Assembly (NCBI GenBank): GCA_965219965.1
Contig: OZ244796.1
Span: forward strand, 1,178,001-1,242,000
Direction of reading: 5' to 3'
DNA: 64,000 nt
DNA from: G965219965 sp965219965
Lineage (GTDB): Bacteria > Pseudomonadota > Alphaproteobacteria > RS24
Below the pieces are notes generated by a model that was given only the letters and a program-made list of their open reading frames with translations, was not told the DNA's origin and did no database searches. The first letter of the stretch is position 1; every line of letters starts with the position of its first letter. Made by a program: the position numbers and the translations under genes. This document shows, piece by piece, positions 8,441 through 16,185 of the stretch.

Positions 8441-8476
8441 GCCGCCTATGCGGGGCGCGTATATTGACAAGCCGCC
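8441..8476. repeat. 36-bp direct repeat, copy B2
   Basis: Identical to B1. Its TTGACA (8464-8469) is positioned to act in a promoter for the tRNA-Leu gene starting at 8517, but the spacing to a -10 box is unclear. Confidence 0.8.
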
Positions 8477-8516
8477 GCGCAAGTTTTAAGCCATAGCCGT
8501 CTGACTTATTATGTCA

Positions 8517-8603
<87 letters not shown>

Positions 8604-8652
8604 ACCGCGCCGAAAGCAAAGGGCAAGCCAAAACCCGCCCTCTGCTACCCCC

Positions 8653-8724
8653 CGCGTTCCCCCGAACAGGCAAGCGTCCTTAGCACGGCAGGCTTATAGT
8701 GTCGCTTGCCTGTTCGGGGGCGCG
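8653..8724. repeat. Dispersed palindromic element, copy 2
   Basis: The arms GAACAGGCAAGCG and CGCTTGCCTGTTC pair; compared with copy 1 the stem has changed on both sides (GGCG/CGCC to AGCG/CGCT), so pairing is kept. The interior is TCCTTAGCACGG plus a GGCTTATAGTGTC inner arm. The right flank, GCGTTAAAAATAAA and GTGCGATGCGCCCACC, matches copy 1, so the repeated unit is longer than the hairpin. Confidence 0.9.
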
Positions 8725-8763
8725 TTAAAAATAAAGAGTGCGATGCGCCCACCGCCGCCCCTT

Positions 8764-8967
8764 TTATTTGCGCGGCGCAGGCACGGGCGGTTTTGCCTTA
8801 TCTTTTCTTTCAAAAACAGAGACGATAGCAACAACCATTTCTTTGACAAAACGCGCCACGCCCAGCACTGTCGTGCCAATGACGAGGGACACCACCGCTT
8901 GTATCCACGGGGTGAGTTGAGGAAATTTATTCAGGGCATCAGCCCAAAAATGATATTCGCAATCCAT
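8764..8967 (-). CDS. Small single-pass membrane protein, unknown
   Basis: A 67-residue frame starting MDCEYHFWADALNKF at ATG 8967, with GGGAG 5 nt upstream; an ATG at 8979 would add four residues but lacks a better ribosome site. A hydrophobic segment (AVVSLVIGTTVLGVARFV, about 25-42) is followed by a second apolar stretch and a basic, proline-rich tail (KDKAKPPVPAPRK). I do not recognise the family; small size and topology would fit a holin-like or other small envelope protein, but nothing proves this. Its upstream region is occupied by a structured repeat (9015-9104) duplicated at 9226-9314, so gene and repeat may form one unit. Confidence 0.45.
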   Translation of the reverse strand: MDCEYHFWADALNKFPQLTPWIQAVVSLVIGTTVLGVARFVKEMVVAIVSVFERKDKAKPPVPAPRK

Positions 8968-9014
8968 AATAGCTCCCATTATTTATTTAGCGAAAGCCAC
9001 CAGCACTATAAACA

Positions 9015-9104
9015 GGCTGGTGACTGGGAGCTTAGTTACACGTCGAAAGATCGTGTCCGCCTTATTTACGGCGAACCGCTATTGTATTCGGCAGACTCCC
9101 AGCC
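9015..9104. repeat. Multi-hairpin repeat, copy D1
   Basis: A 90-nt unit bounded by CTGGGAG and CTCCCAG arms, with internal hairpins ACACG/CGTGT and CGCC/GGCG and a CCGCTATTGTATTCGG arm. About 75% of it recurs at 9226-9314. The left GCTGGTG can also pair with CACCAGC just outside (8998). It reads well as an RNA fold on either strand; on the minus strand it lies directly upstream of the small membrane-protein gene. Confidence 0.75.
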
Positions 9105-9225
9105 GTGAGGCATAGGAGCCGAATTGTCGTATTCGACACACGCTTTCGAGGGGTAACTAAACCCCGACACAGCAACACACTGTGCTGTCGGCGATAATAG
9201 GAAAGATAAGACTTAAAGTAAAGCG

Positions 9226-9314
9226 GGCTGGTGACTGGGAGCTAACAACACGCCAAAATGTCGTGCCTACCTTATTTACGGCGCACCGCTATTTTATTCG
9301 GCAGACTCCCAACC
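9226..9314. repeat. Multi-hairpin repeat, copy D2
   Basis: The second copy keeps the TGGGAG/CTCCCA closing arms, the CACG/CGTG hairpin with a different loop, the CTTATTTACGGCG block and a CCGCTATTTTATTCGG arm. The 121 bp between D1 and D2 hold further inverted repeats (GTCG/CGAC, GGGG/CCCC and a CGACA...TGTCG hairpin) but no gene. D2 ends 15 bp from the oxyR stop codon. Confidence 0.75.
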
Positions 9315-9328
9315 TTAAAAACGCACCC

Positions 9329-10198
9329 CTAACGCATAAGCGGGGTGATGAGGTTATTCATTACCTCTTGGCGCGGGGTGGTTTTGCGCCAGACGAGTCC
9401 GATTTGGCGCGTTGGCACGGGCGGTTCAAACGGAATATAATGTATGCCGTCATCATTTTCGCCCATGGCGATTTTCGGCATAAAAGTAATGCCCGTGCTG
9501 GCTTTCACCATCATCCGCAGCGTTTCCATACTGGTTGCTTTGAAATCTTGCTCTTCGGCAATATCGTGCAGGCGGCACACTTCTAGTGCTTGGTTGCGTA
9601 AGCAATGACCTTCCTCCAGCAATAACAATCTATGTTGGCGCAAAATTTCTTGATTGATTTTTTTCCGCCCCACCAGCTTATGGCCGTCTGGCACGGCGAG
9701 ATAAAATTCATCGTCAAAAAGTTTTTGGCAGGTGAAAAAATTATCATGCACGGGCAATGCCAATAGCGCGGCATCTATCGCGCCATGATGTAGCTTGTCT
9801 ATCAGCACGGCGGTTTTTTCTTCAATTAAAATCAGGCGCAAATCGGGCATGGTTTCTTTCACCTTTGGCACGAGGTCGGGGAAAATATAAGGGGCCAAAG
9901 TTGGAAACGCGCCGAGCCGAAATTTTCCTGAAAGCGGATCATGGGTGCTTTTGGCGGTTTCATGAATGGCGTCCACTTCGCGCAAAATCCGCCGCGCCGA
10001 TTGGGCGATATGGCGGCCCGATTCCGTCACCATAACGCGCCGATTGGTGCGCTCAAATAAAGTCACGCCCAGCTCTTCTTCTAATTTTTTAATTTGCCCG
10101 CTTAAAGTTGGCTGGGTGACACAGCATTTATCGGCGGCTTGGCCGAAATGCTCCAAATCGGCCACAGCGAGGAAATAGCGCAAATCCCTGATATTCAT
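9329..10198 (-). CDS. oxyR: LysR-family peroxide sensor OxyR
   Basis: A 289-residue LysR-type regulator: winged HTH at 1-60 (HFGQAADKCCVTQPTLSGQI), then an effector domain. The two redox cysteines of E. coli OxyR are present at the same numbers, C199 in EEGHCLRNQ and C208 in ALEVCRL, followed by the matching DFKATSMETLRMMV. Hydrogen peroxide would oxidise them to a disulfide and switch the regulator to activation. Start ATG 10198 has AAGGAG 8 nt upstream. It is divergent from katG across 169 bp containing an OxyR-type tetrabox that overlaps its own leader, so autoregulation and katG activation are both expected. A D2 repeat lies just past its stop. Confidence 0.95.
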   Translation of the reverse strand: MNIRDLRYFLAVADLEHFGQAADKCCVTQPTLSGQIKKLEEELGVTLFERTNRRVMVTESGRHIAQSARRILREVDAIHETAKSTHDPLSGKFRLGAFPTLAPYIFPDLVPKVKETMPDLRLILIEEKTAVLIDKLHHGAIDAALLALPVHDNFFTCQKLFDDEFYLAVPDGHKLVGRKKINQEILRQHRLLLLEEGHCLRNQALEVCRLHDIAEEQDFKATSMETLRMMVKASTGITFMPKIAMGENDDGIHYIPFEPPVPTRQIGLVWRKTTPRQEVMNNLITPLMR

Positions 10199-10211
10199 CT
10201 GTTTTCTCCTT

Positions 10212-10248
10212 ATAGTTCTTCCCTATCAGTTATATAGGAACAAACAAT
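10212..10248. promoter_or_regulatory. OxyR tetrabox between oxyR and katG
   Basis: ATAG (10212), CTAT (10223), ATAG (10234) and CAAT (10245) are each separated by exactly 7 nt. This matches the known OxyR consensus ATAG-N7-CTAT-N7-ATAG-N7-CTAT with one mismatch. The site lies 14 bp upstream of the oxyR start and about 120 bp before katG. Confidence 0.85.
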
Positions 10249-10263
10249 TTTCATAACCGATTG

Positions 10264-10289
10264 CCTATTGATAAGGTTTAATCAATAGG
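10264..10289. promoter_or_regulatory. Perfect inverted repeat upstream of katG
   Basis: CCTATTGAT and ATCAATAGG form perfect 9-bp arms around 8 nt. The arms contain CTAT/ATAG half-sites but at the wrong spacing for OxyR, so this could be a second weaker site, another operator or part of the katG promoter. Confidence 0.5.
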
Positions 10290-10367
10290 AGTTTATCCAT
10301 AAGGGATAGAAGCGTCAAGCGTAAAATGCAAGCGTAAAGTGCAACATTTATGAAAAGGAGAAAGACG

Positions 10368-12599
10368 ATGAGAATGTCTAAATTAATGATAGCCACCCTA
10401 TGTGTTGGATTGATGAGCGTTTCATCACTGCAAATAGCGGCGGCGGGGCAAGGCGGCAAAAACGCCAAGCCGAATAAATTTTGGTGGCCAGACCAGTTGG
10501 ATTTATCTGTCCTGCGCGACCATGATGCGCGTTCTAATCCGCTAGGTGAAAATTTCAACTATGCTGAAGCGTTCAAAAAGCTGGATTTAGATGCGGTGAA
10601 AAAAGACTTGGATAAATTGCTAACCACTTCGCAAGATTGGTGGCCAGCCGATTTTGGCAATTACGGGCCGTTTTTCATTCGCATGAGCTGGCACAGTGCT
10701 GGCACTTACCGCACCCTTGATGGGCGCGGCGGCGGCAATGGCGGGCAGATGCGTTTTGACCCGCTTAATAGCTGGCCAGACAATGCCAGCCTTGATAAGG
10801 CGCGGCGTTTGCTGTGGCCGATTAAGCAGAAATATGGCGCACATATTTCTTGGGGCGATTTGATGATTCTCGCAGGCAATGTCGCGCTGGAAAATATGGG
10901 TTTTGAAACCTATGGTTTTGCTGGTGGGCGTGCTGATGATTGGGAGCCAGATTTGGTTTATTGGGGGCCAGAAGTTGAAATGCTGGCCAGCGATAGGCAT
11001 GAAAAAAATGGCAAACTCAAACGGCCTTTGGGCGCAACCCATATGGGGCTGATTTACGTCAACCCTGAAGGGCCGCGTGGTGAGCCTGACCCTATCGGCT
11101 CGGCGCGTAATATCCGCGTTGCCTTTGGCCGCATGGCGATGAATGATGAAGAAACTGTCGCGCTGATTGCGGGCGGTCATACATTTGGCAAAATGCACGG
11201 GGCGCATAAGGCGGCTGATTGCGTGGGCGTAGAGCCGGGCGCGGCGGGCATTGCTGAGCAAGGCTTAGGCTGGAAAAATAAATGTGGCAAAGGTCATTCT
11301 GAAGATACGGTGACGAGTGGACTGGAAGGGGCTTGGACACAAGCACCCACCCAGTGGACGACTCTTTATTTAGAGAATTTGCTGAATTTTGATTGGAAGC
11401 AAAGCCGCAGTCCCGGCGGTGGGATTCAATGGATTCCGGTGGATGAAGATTTGCACCAATCTGTTCCCGATGCCCATGTTGAAGATAAATTCAACCCGCC
11501 TGTTATGACCACGGCAGATTTGGCGTTGAAATTTGACCCGGCTTACAAAAAAATTGCCGAGCGTTTTCTCGCCGACCCTGATGCGTATCAAAAGGCATTT
11601 GCCAAAGCATGGTATAAGCTGACGCACCGCGATATGGGGCCACGGGCCAATTATCTTGGCAATCATGCACCAGATGAAGCATTGATTTGGCAAGATGTTG
11701 TGCCAGAGCCGACTCATAAATTAGTGAGTGTTTCGGATGCCGAAAAGCTGAAAAAGCAAATTTTGGACTCTGGTTTAACCGTGCCTGAATTGGTGCGTGC
11801 GGCTTGGGGCGCGGCGGCGTCTTATCGGGCGACCGATATGCGCGGCGGCACTAATGGTGGGCGTATCGCGCTTGCCCCGCAAAAAAATTGGGCGGTGAAT
11901 AATCCGGCTGAGCTGGCTAAAGTTTTGAAAAAACTCCGCGCCATTCAAGCTGAATTTAATGGCGGACGTCTCAAGCGCACAAAAATATCGCTGGCCGATA
12001 TTATTGTGTTGGGCGGTGCGGCGGCCATTGAAAAGGCGGCTCATGATGCGGGCGTGAAAGTCAAAGTGCCATTTGCCGCAGGGCGGGGTGATGCGACCCA
12101 AGCGCAGACCGATGTGGAGAGCTTTAATTTGCTTGAACCAAAGGCCGATGCCTTCCGCAATTACTTCAACCCGAAAGGCAGCTATCGCTCGCCCACTGAA
12201 ATGCTGGTGGACCGCGCCGATAAGTTAGACCTCACCGTGCCAGAAATGACGGTGCTGGTCGGCGGTATGCGGGCTTTGGGCGCGAATACTGACGCCAGCA
12301 AGCACGGCGTTTTCACCGACAGGGCGGGCGTGTTGTCCAATGATTTCTTTGTGAATTTATTGGATATGTCCACCCATTGGCGTAAAGCCCGCAAGGCAGG
12401 GCTTTATGAAGGCGTTGACCGCAAATCGGGGCGGGTCAAATATACTGCGACCCCAGTGGATTTGATTTTCGGCTCTAATTCGGAATTGCGGGCGGTGGCA
12501 GAAGTTTACGCTTTTGACAACGCGCAAAGCCGTTTTGTGCAAGATTTCGTCAATGCGTGGGTGAAAGTTATGCGGCATGGGCGGGTTGATTTGAACTAG
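10368..12599 (+). CDS. katG: Catalase-peroxidase KatG with N-terminal signal peptide
   Basis: A 743-residue bifunctional haem enzyme that dismutates hydrogen peroxide and oxidises donors. Distal residues R105, W108 and H109 lie in RMSWHSAGTYR; the adduct Tyr is in GLIYVNPEGP and the adduct Met in GRMAMNDEE; the proximal His is in GGHTFGK. The C-terminal haemless duplicate domain is complete. The N-terminus MRMSKLMIATLCVGLMSVSS plus LQIAAA looks like a Sec signal peptide, absent from ordinary cytoplasmic KatG but known for periplasmic catalase-peroxidases (KatP type). I chose ATG 10368 because AAGGAG precedes it; an upstream ATG at 10350 overlaps that site. Expected to be OxyR-controlled. A terminator follows at 12623. 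Confidence 0.96.
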   Translation: MRMSKLMIATLCVGLMSVSSLQIAAAGQGGKNAKPNKFWWPDQLDLSVLRDHDARSNPLGENFNYAEAFKKLDLDAVKKDLDKLLTTSQDWWPADFGNYGPFFIRMSWHSAGTYRTLDGRGGGNGGQMRFDPLNSWPDNASLDKARRLLWPIKQKYGAHISWGDLMILAGNVALENMGFETYGFAGGRADDWEPDLVYWGPEVEMLASDRHEKNGKLKRPLGATHMGLIYVNPEGPRGEPDPIGSARNIRVAFGRMAMNDEETVALIAGGHTFGKMHGAHKAADCVGVEPGAAGIAEQGLGWKNKCGKGHSEDTVTSGLEGAWTQAPTQWTTLYLENLLNFDWKQSRSPGGGIQWIPVDEDLHQSVPDAHVEDKFNPPVMTTADLALKFDPAYKKIAERFLADPDAYQKAFAKAWYKLTHRDMGPRANYLGNHAPDEALIWQDVVPEPTHKLVSVSDAEKLKKQILDSGLTVPELVRAAWGAAASYRATDMRGGTNGGRIALAPQKNWAVNNPAELAKVLKKLRAIQAEFNGGRLKRTKISLADIIVLGGAAAIEKAAHDAGVKVKVPFAAGRGDATQAQTDVESFNLLEPKADAFRNYFNPKGSYRSPTEMLVDRADKLDLTVPEMTVLVGGMRALGANTDASKHGVFTDRAGVLSNDFFVNLLDMSTHWRKARKAGLYEGVDRKSGRVKYTATPVDLIFGSNSELRAVAEVYAFDNAQSRFVQDFVNAWVKVMRHGRVDLN

Positions 12600-12622
12600 T
12601 CCAATCCCATAACTTGCATAGG

Positions 12623-12656
12623 AGGGCTGTTGCATCTTTGCAGCAGCCCTTTTATA
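12623..12656 (+). terminator. Rho-independent terminator after katG
   Basis: AGGGCTGTTGC pairs with GCAGCAGCCCT around a short loop, followed by TTTTA. It lies 24 bp past the katG stop. Confidence 0.85.
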
Positions 12657-12664
12657 TTTACCTT

Positions 12665-12868
12665 ATGCGCGATAAAAATCACATAGCCCCTCACACCCCG
12701 CAAAACCCCGCCAAGCGGCTTTATGCCAAATGGCGTGAGCTGGTCGGGCTTATCAAAGCGAATAAAAGAAAATTTTTTTGGTATTGGATAATTTATCAGT
12801 GCATAAAAGGCACGCTGACCACTTCTTTTATTTGGGCGCCTTTGCTTTATGTGTGGTTTATGCGCTAA
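12665..12868 (+). CDS. Small membrane protein, unknown
   Basis: A 67-residue frame from ATG 12665. The N-terminal half is basic (RLYAKWRELVGLIKANKRKF), followed by FFWYWIIYQCIKGTLTTSFIWAPLLYVWFM, an aromatic-rich membrane segment of about 28 residues that could be one long helix or a hairpin. I do not recognise it. Size and charge pattern resemble small inner-membrane proteins often called hypothetical in alphaproteobacteria. It lies just after the katG terminator and before the cyclase, in the same direction. No clear Shine-Dalgarno is visible, so the call is tentative. Confidence 0.5.
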   Translation: MRDKNHIAPHTPQNPAKRLYAKWRELVGLIKANKRKFFWYWIIYQCIKGTLTTSFIWAPLLYVWFMR

Positions 12869-12918
12869 AACCTTTATGATATTGATAATGCGTGATTGCG
12901 TTTGTTGCGGAGATTGGT

Positions 12919-14202
12919 GTGAAGCGTAAAATTTTAGACCTTGCCAATGATACAGGCAATGGCGTGGACAAGACCCCGCCCAAAGATACTTATGAAAGCA
13001 TGGCCAATAGTGTCGCCCGCACCGTTAATGATGCGGTGATTACCATTGACACGCAAGGCATGATTACCTTTTGGAATCCCGCCGCCCAGCGCATTTTTGG
13101 TTATGAGTCAGAAGAAGTATTGGGCAAAAATGTAACCGTTCTTATTCCGAAAAAATATGTTGGTCTGCATCGTGTAGGGCTGAAAAAAGCCGTTTCTACG
13201 GGCGAGCAAATGAAATCGGGCCAGACTGTGGAAGTGGAAGCGGTGCGGAAAAATGGCGAAACTTTCCCGATGGAAATGTCGCTGGCCCGTTGGGATAGGG
13301 GCGATGGCATGATGGCCTTTACTGGTGTTATCCGCGATATTTCTGTCCGCAAGCAACAAGAGGCGCAAATTAAAGAGCAGAATTTGGAGCTGGAAAAAAT
13401 CACCCATAGGCTGTCTAAATATCTGTCGCCGCAAATTTATGATTCCATTTTTGCGGGCGAGGAAAAAGATTTTCTCGCCACCAAGCGTAAAAAGCTGACG
13501 CTGTTTTTCAGTGATTTGGAAAACTTCACCAAACTTTCTGAAGATATGGCGCCGGAAGATTTAACCAATTTCATCAATCATTATTTCACGGAAATGTGTA
13601 GCATTGCGTTCAAATATGGCGCGACGGTGGATAAATTTATTGGCGACTCGCTGGTGATTTTCTTTGGCGACCCCAATAGTCGCGGCGTGGAAGAAGATGC
13701 GCGTCAATGTATTCTCATGGCTTTGGAAATGCGCGAGAAAGTTTTATCGCTGAAAGAATATTGGAAAAATGTTGGCATTGTATCCCCGCCCAATGTGCGG
13801 ATTGGGATTCATTCGGGTTTTTGCAGTGTGGGCAATTTTGGTTCGGAAACGCGCATGGAATATACCGTCATTGGCAATAGCGTTAATCTCGCCTCGCGGC
13901 TTGAGCAATCGGCACGCAAAAATGCGATTTTAATTTCTGAAGAAACCCATGCCCTTGTCCGCGACCATTTTGAATTTGAAGAATGTGGCGAGGTGCAGCC
14001 CAAAGGCATACGCCGCCAAGTCCGCACCTATGAAGTCATTCGCAGTCTCAGCCATGATGAAATGAGCAATCGCTTTTCCTTTTGCGATGAGGGGCTGGTG
14101 CTAAATGTAGATGTTGCGGCTTTGGATAAAAAGCAGAAAATAAAATTATCCGCCAAGCTAGATGAGCTGATGCGCCTGCTGAAAAATGAGCCGCCCGCAT
14201 AG
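12919..14202 (+). CDS. PAS domain-containing class III adenylate/guanylate cyclase
   Basis: A soluble signalling protein of 427 residues. An N-terminal PAS domain (about 30-145) contains DAVITIDTQGMITFWNPAAQRIFGYESEEVLGKN and a PAC-like GVIRDISVRK, then a coiled coil (QEAQIKEQNLELEKITHRL). The class III cyclase domain follows: LTLFFSDLENFTKLSE and VDKFIGDSLVIFFGD provide the two metal-binding Asp, and NSVNLASRLEQSA the Asn and Arg that contact the transition state. The Lys of DKF is the usual adenine-specific residue, so cAMP is the likely product. I prefer GTG 12919 (GGAG 6 nt upstream) over GTG 12892. It has no membrane segment; the PAS ligand is unknown. Confidence 0.92.
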   Translation: MKRKILDLANDTGNGVDKTPPKDTYESMANSVARTVNDAVITIDTQGMITFWNPAAQRIFGYESEEVLGKNVTVLIPKKYVGLHRVGLKKAVSTGEQMKSGQTVEVEAVRKNGETFPMEMSLARWDRGDGMMAFTGVIRDISVRKQQEAQIKEQNLELEKITHRLSKYLSPQIYDSIFAGEEKDFLATKRKKLTLFFSDLENFTKLSEDMAPEDLTNFINHYFTEMCSIAFKYGATVDKFIGDSLVIFFGDPNSRGVEEDARQCILMALEMREKVLSLKEYWKNVGIVSPPNVRIGIHSGFCSVGNFGSETRMEYTVIGNSVNLASRLEQSARKNAILISEETHALVRDHFEFEECGEVQPKGIRRQVRTYEVIRSLSHDEMSNRFSFCDEGLVLNVDVAALDKKQKIKLSAKLDELMRLLKNEPPA

Positions 14203-14361
14203 CCGCCTCCCCCGCCCGCATAGCCGCGCCCGCCAGCACACCGCCAACAAAGCGCAAAATGCCCCTTTCTGCCCCTTTTTCCTATACGCCATAGGCGGTT
14301 TTGCGCTATAGAAAGGGTTAAAGTAAAGCGGGACATAAAAGCGAACCATAAAAGCAAACCA
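14203..14361. other. Intergenic gap with short imperfect repeat
   Basis: An imperfect CCGCCCGCATAGCCGC duplication starts at the cyclase stop. The rest is C-rich then A-rich leader before the exonuclease gene. I see no terminator or RNA gene. Confidence 0.5.
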
Positions 14362-14973
14362 ATGACCATCACATTACATAAGGGCGATTTGCCCGACACC
14401 ATAAAATTCAAAGGCGCGGTCGCTGTGGACACCGAAACTTTGGGACTGAAAGCGGCACGCGATAAATTATGCTTGGTGCAGCTTTCCGCCGGTGATGGCA
14501 CGGCGCATATTGTCCAGCTTGACCGCGACAATTACAACGCACCGCATTTGAAAAAATTGCTCGCCGATAGTTCTGTGGTGAAAATTTTTCACTATGCGCG
14601 TTTTGATGTCGCCACCCTCGCCCATTATTTACACGTAAATTGCGCGCCCATTTGGTGTACCAAAATCGCGTCCAAACTTGCCCGCACCTATACCGACAAG
14701 CACGGGCTGAAAGATTTATGCCGTGAATTGGTAGATGTGGATTTATCCAAACAACAGCAAAGCTCCGATTGGGGGGCGGCGGAGCTTTCCCCCGCCCAGC
14801 TTGAATATGCCGCAGGCGATGTGCTTTATCTGCACAAGCTCAAAGATAAATTAGAAACCATGCTCAAACGCGATGGGCGGCAAGAAATGGCGCAAGCCTG
14901 TTTTAATTTCATTCAAACCCGTTCTGATATGGATTTAGCGGGTTGGGAAGATATGGATATTTTCGCCCATTAA
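14362..14973 (+). CDS. RNase D-like 3'-5' exonuclease (short form)
   Basis: A 203-residue DEDDy exonuclease domain without the HRDC repeats of full RNase D. Exo I is VDTETLGL (VAVDTETLGLK), Exo II is FHYARFDVATL, and Exo III is LEYAAGDVLYLHKL with the DEDDy Tyr. Short RNase D-like proteins are common in alphaproteobacteria and are expected to trim structured RNA 3' ends; the exact substrate is unknown. Start ATG 14362 lies upstream of the lptCA-lptB-hpf-ptsN series in the same direction with a 30-bp gap, so it may lead that transcription unit. Confidence 0.9.
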   Translation: MTITLHKGDLPDTIKFKGAVAVDTETLGLKAARDKLCLVQLSAGDGTAHIVQLDRDNYNAPHLKKLLADSSVVKIFHYARFDVATLAHYLHVNCAPIWCTKIASKLARTYTDKHGLKDLCRELVDVDLSKQQQSSDWGAAELSPAQLEYAAGDVLYLHKLKDKLETMLKRDGRQEMAQACFNFIQTRSDMDLAGWEDMDIFAH

Positions 14974-15003
14974 CCGCACCATTAACCGCCGCGATAAATC
15001 AAA

Positions 15004-16137
15004 ATGAACCAAGCACAAAAACATACCAAGCGCGTTAAGCATTTGCGTTTTATTTTGCCCGCTTGCGGGATTTTTCTATTGCTGGTGATTGCGTGGATGC
15101 TCATCACGCAAAACCGCACGGAATTGCCGCTTAATTATCGCAGTCTTGAATTGGGCGGCGATGGGCCGATTATGCGCCAGCCCATTATGCGCGGCAGCAA
15201 TAAAAACCGCCCCTATGAAATCACCGCCGAAACCGCATGGGGCGATTCTGGCGCGGTGGATATTGTGCATATGAATCGCATAACAGGGTATTTAGGCAAA
15301 ACCAAACAGGGCGAAGAAATGACGCTGACCGCCCCGCACGCGCAATTTCACCGCCAGCAAGATATATTGCACATGCATGGCGGCGTGGTGCTGATACAAA
15401 GCCAAAGCGAACGCGAAACGGGACGCTTTGAAACGCAAAAATTATCGGTAGATTTGGCCAATGACCTTGTCCGCACCAACGCACCCGTTAAACTTTCTAG
15501 CCCCACAGGCGAGCTGACCGCCAATGCCATGCGCCTAGAACGCGACCGCCAATATGGTTTGTTTAGCGGCCATGTGCGTTTGTTTGGTCAAAGGCAAAGC
15601 ACGGCGGAAGCCGCTCACCCCGCCCCCAGCGGGCGGGTGATTATTGGCGCGTCTTTCGCCACTGACCCTGACGCGCCCGTAGAAGTTTTGGCCGACCGTT
15701 TGGAAATTTTTGATGCCGAGCAACGCGCTGTTTTTCACAGCAATGCCCAGCCCATTAAAGCCACGCAGGGGCGCGTTTCGCTTTACACCCGCAAGGCGGT
15801 TTTGCTCACCGACAAAATCACGGGCGAGATAAAACATCTTTTTGGCGAGCAAGATATTTTGCTTGTGTCGGAAAATGGCAATCAGGCCACGGGCGATTGG
15901 ATGGAATATGATATGCGCGGCGGCCAGTTGATTATGGGCGGGGCGGTGACGCTCACCCAAAAGGGCGGCAAATTGCGCGGGCAAAGGCTGGTGGTCAATA
16001 TGCAAACGGGCAAAAGCCGTTTGCTTGGCGGGGTGCGCGCCAATGGCGACCAAACACGGGTGCGCGGCATATTCACGCCCGGCACGCCTGAACAATCCCC
16101 TGAACAATCGCCCGCAAATCCGCCGCAAACGCCCTAA
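15004..16137 (+). CDS. LptC-LptA fusion, LPS transport bridge
   Basis: One uninterrupted 377-residue frame contains both proteins. Residues about 16-35 (FILPACGIFLLLVIAWMLI) are the LptC membrane anchor. About 40-200 form the LptC beta-jellyroll (PIMRGSNKNRPYEITAETA, LTAPHAQFHRQQDILHMHGGV, GELTANAMRLERDRQYGLFSGHV). About 215-350 form an LptA/OstA domain (VEVLADRLEIFDAEQRAVFHSN, GDWMEYDMRGGQLIMGG, GKLRGQRLVVNMQTGKSRLLGG). A proline-rich tail follows. Normally lptC and lptA are separate and LptA carries its own signal peptide; here none is seen at the junction, so the LptA domain would be tethered to the inner membrane. It is followed by lptB after 48 bp. Together they move LPS from the LptB2FG pump towards the outer membrane. 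Confidence 0.88.
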   Translation: MNQAQKHTKRVKHLRFILPACGIFLLLVIAWMLITQNRTELPLNYRSLELGGDGPIMRQPIMRGSNKNRPYEITAETAWGDSGAVDIVHMNRITGYLGKTKQGEEMTLTAPHAQFHRQQDILHMHGGVVLIQSQSERETGRFETQKLSVDLANDLVRTNAPVKLSSPTGELTANAMRLERDRQYGLFSGHVRLFGQRQSTAEAAHPAPSGRVIIGASFATDPDAPVEVLADRLEIFDAEQRAVFHSNAQPIKATQGRVSLYTRKAVLLTDKITGEIKHLFGEQDILLVSENGNQATGDWMEYDMRGGQLIMGGAVTLTQKGGKLRGQRLVVNMQTGKSRLLGGVRANGDQTRVRGIFTPGTPEQSPEQSPANPPQTP

Positions 16138-16185
16138 ACCGCCCATTTGTCAAAGCCTGTAAAATGGGCTAGGCTAAAGCCACAC

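Noticed and set aside
7981..8476. CRISPR array in the repeat island
   Set aside because: Repeats are of unequal length, directly joined to other repeat types, without uniform spacers or cas genes.
12892..12918. GTG 12892 as start of the cyclase
   Set aside because: GTG 12919 has GGAG at good spacing; the extra nine residues have no support.
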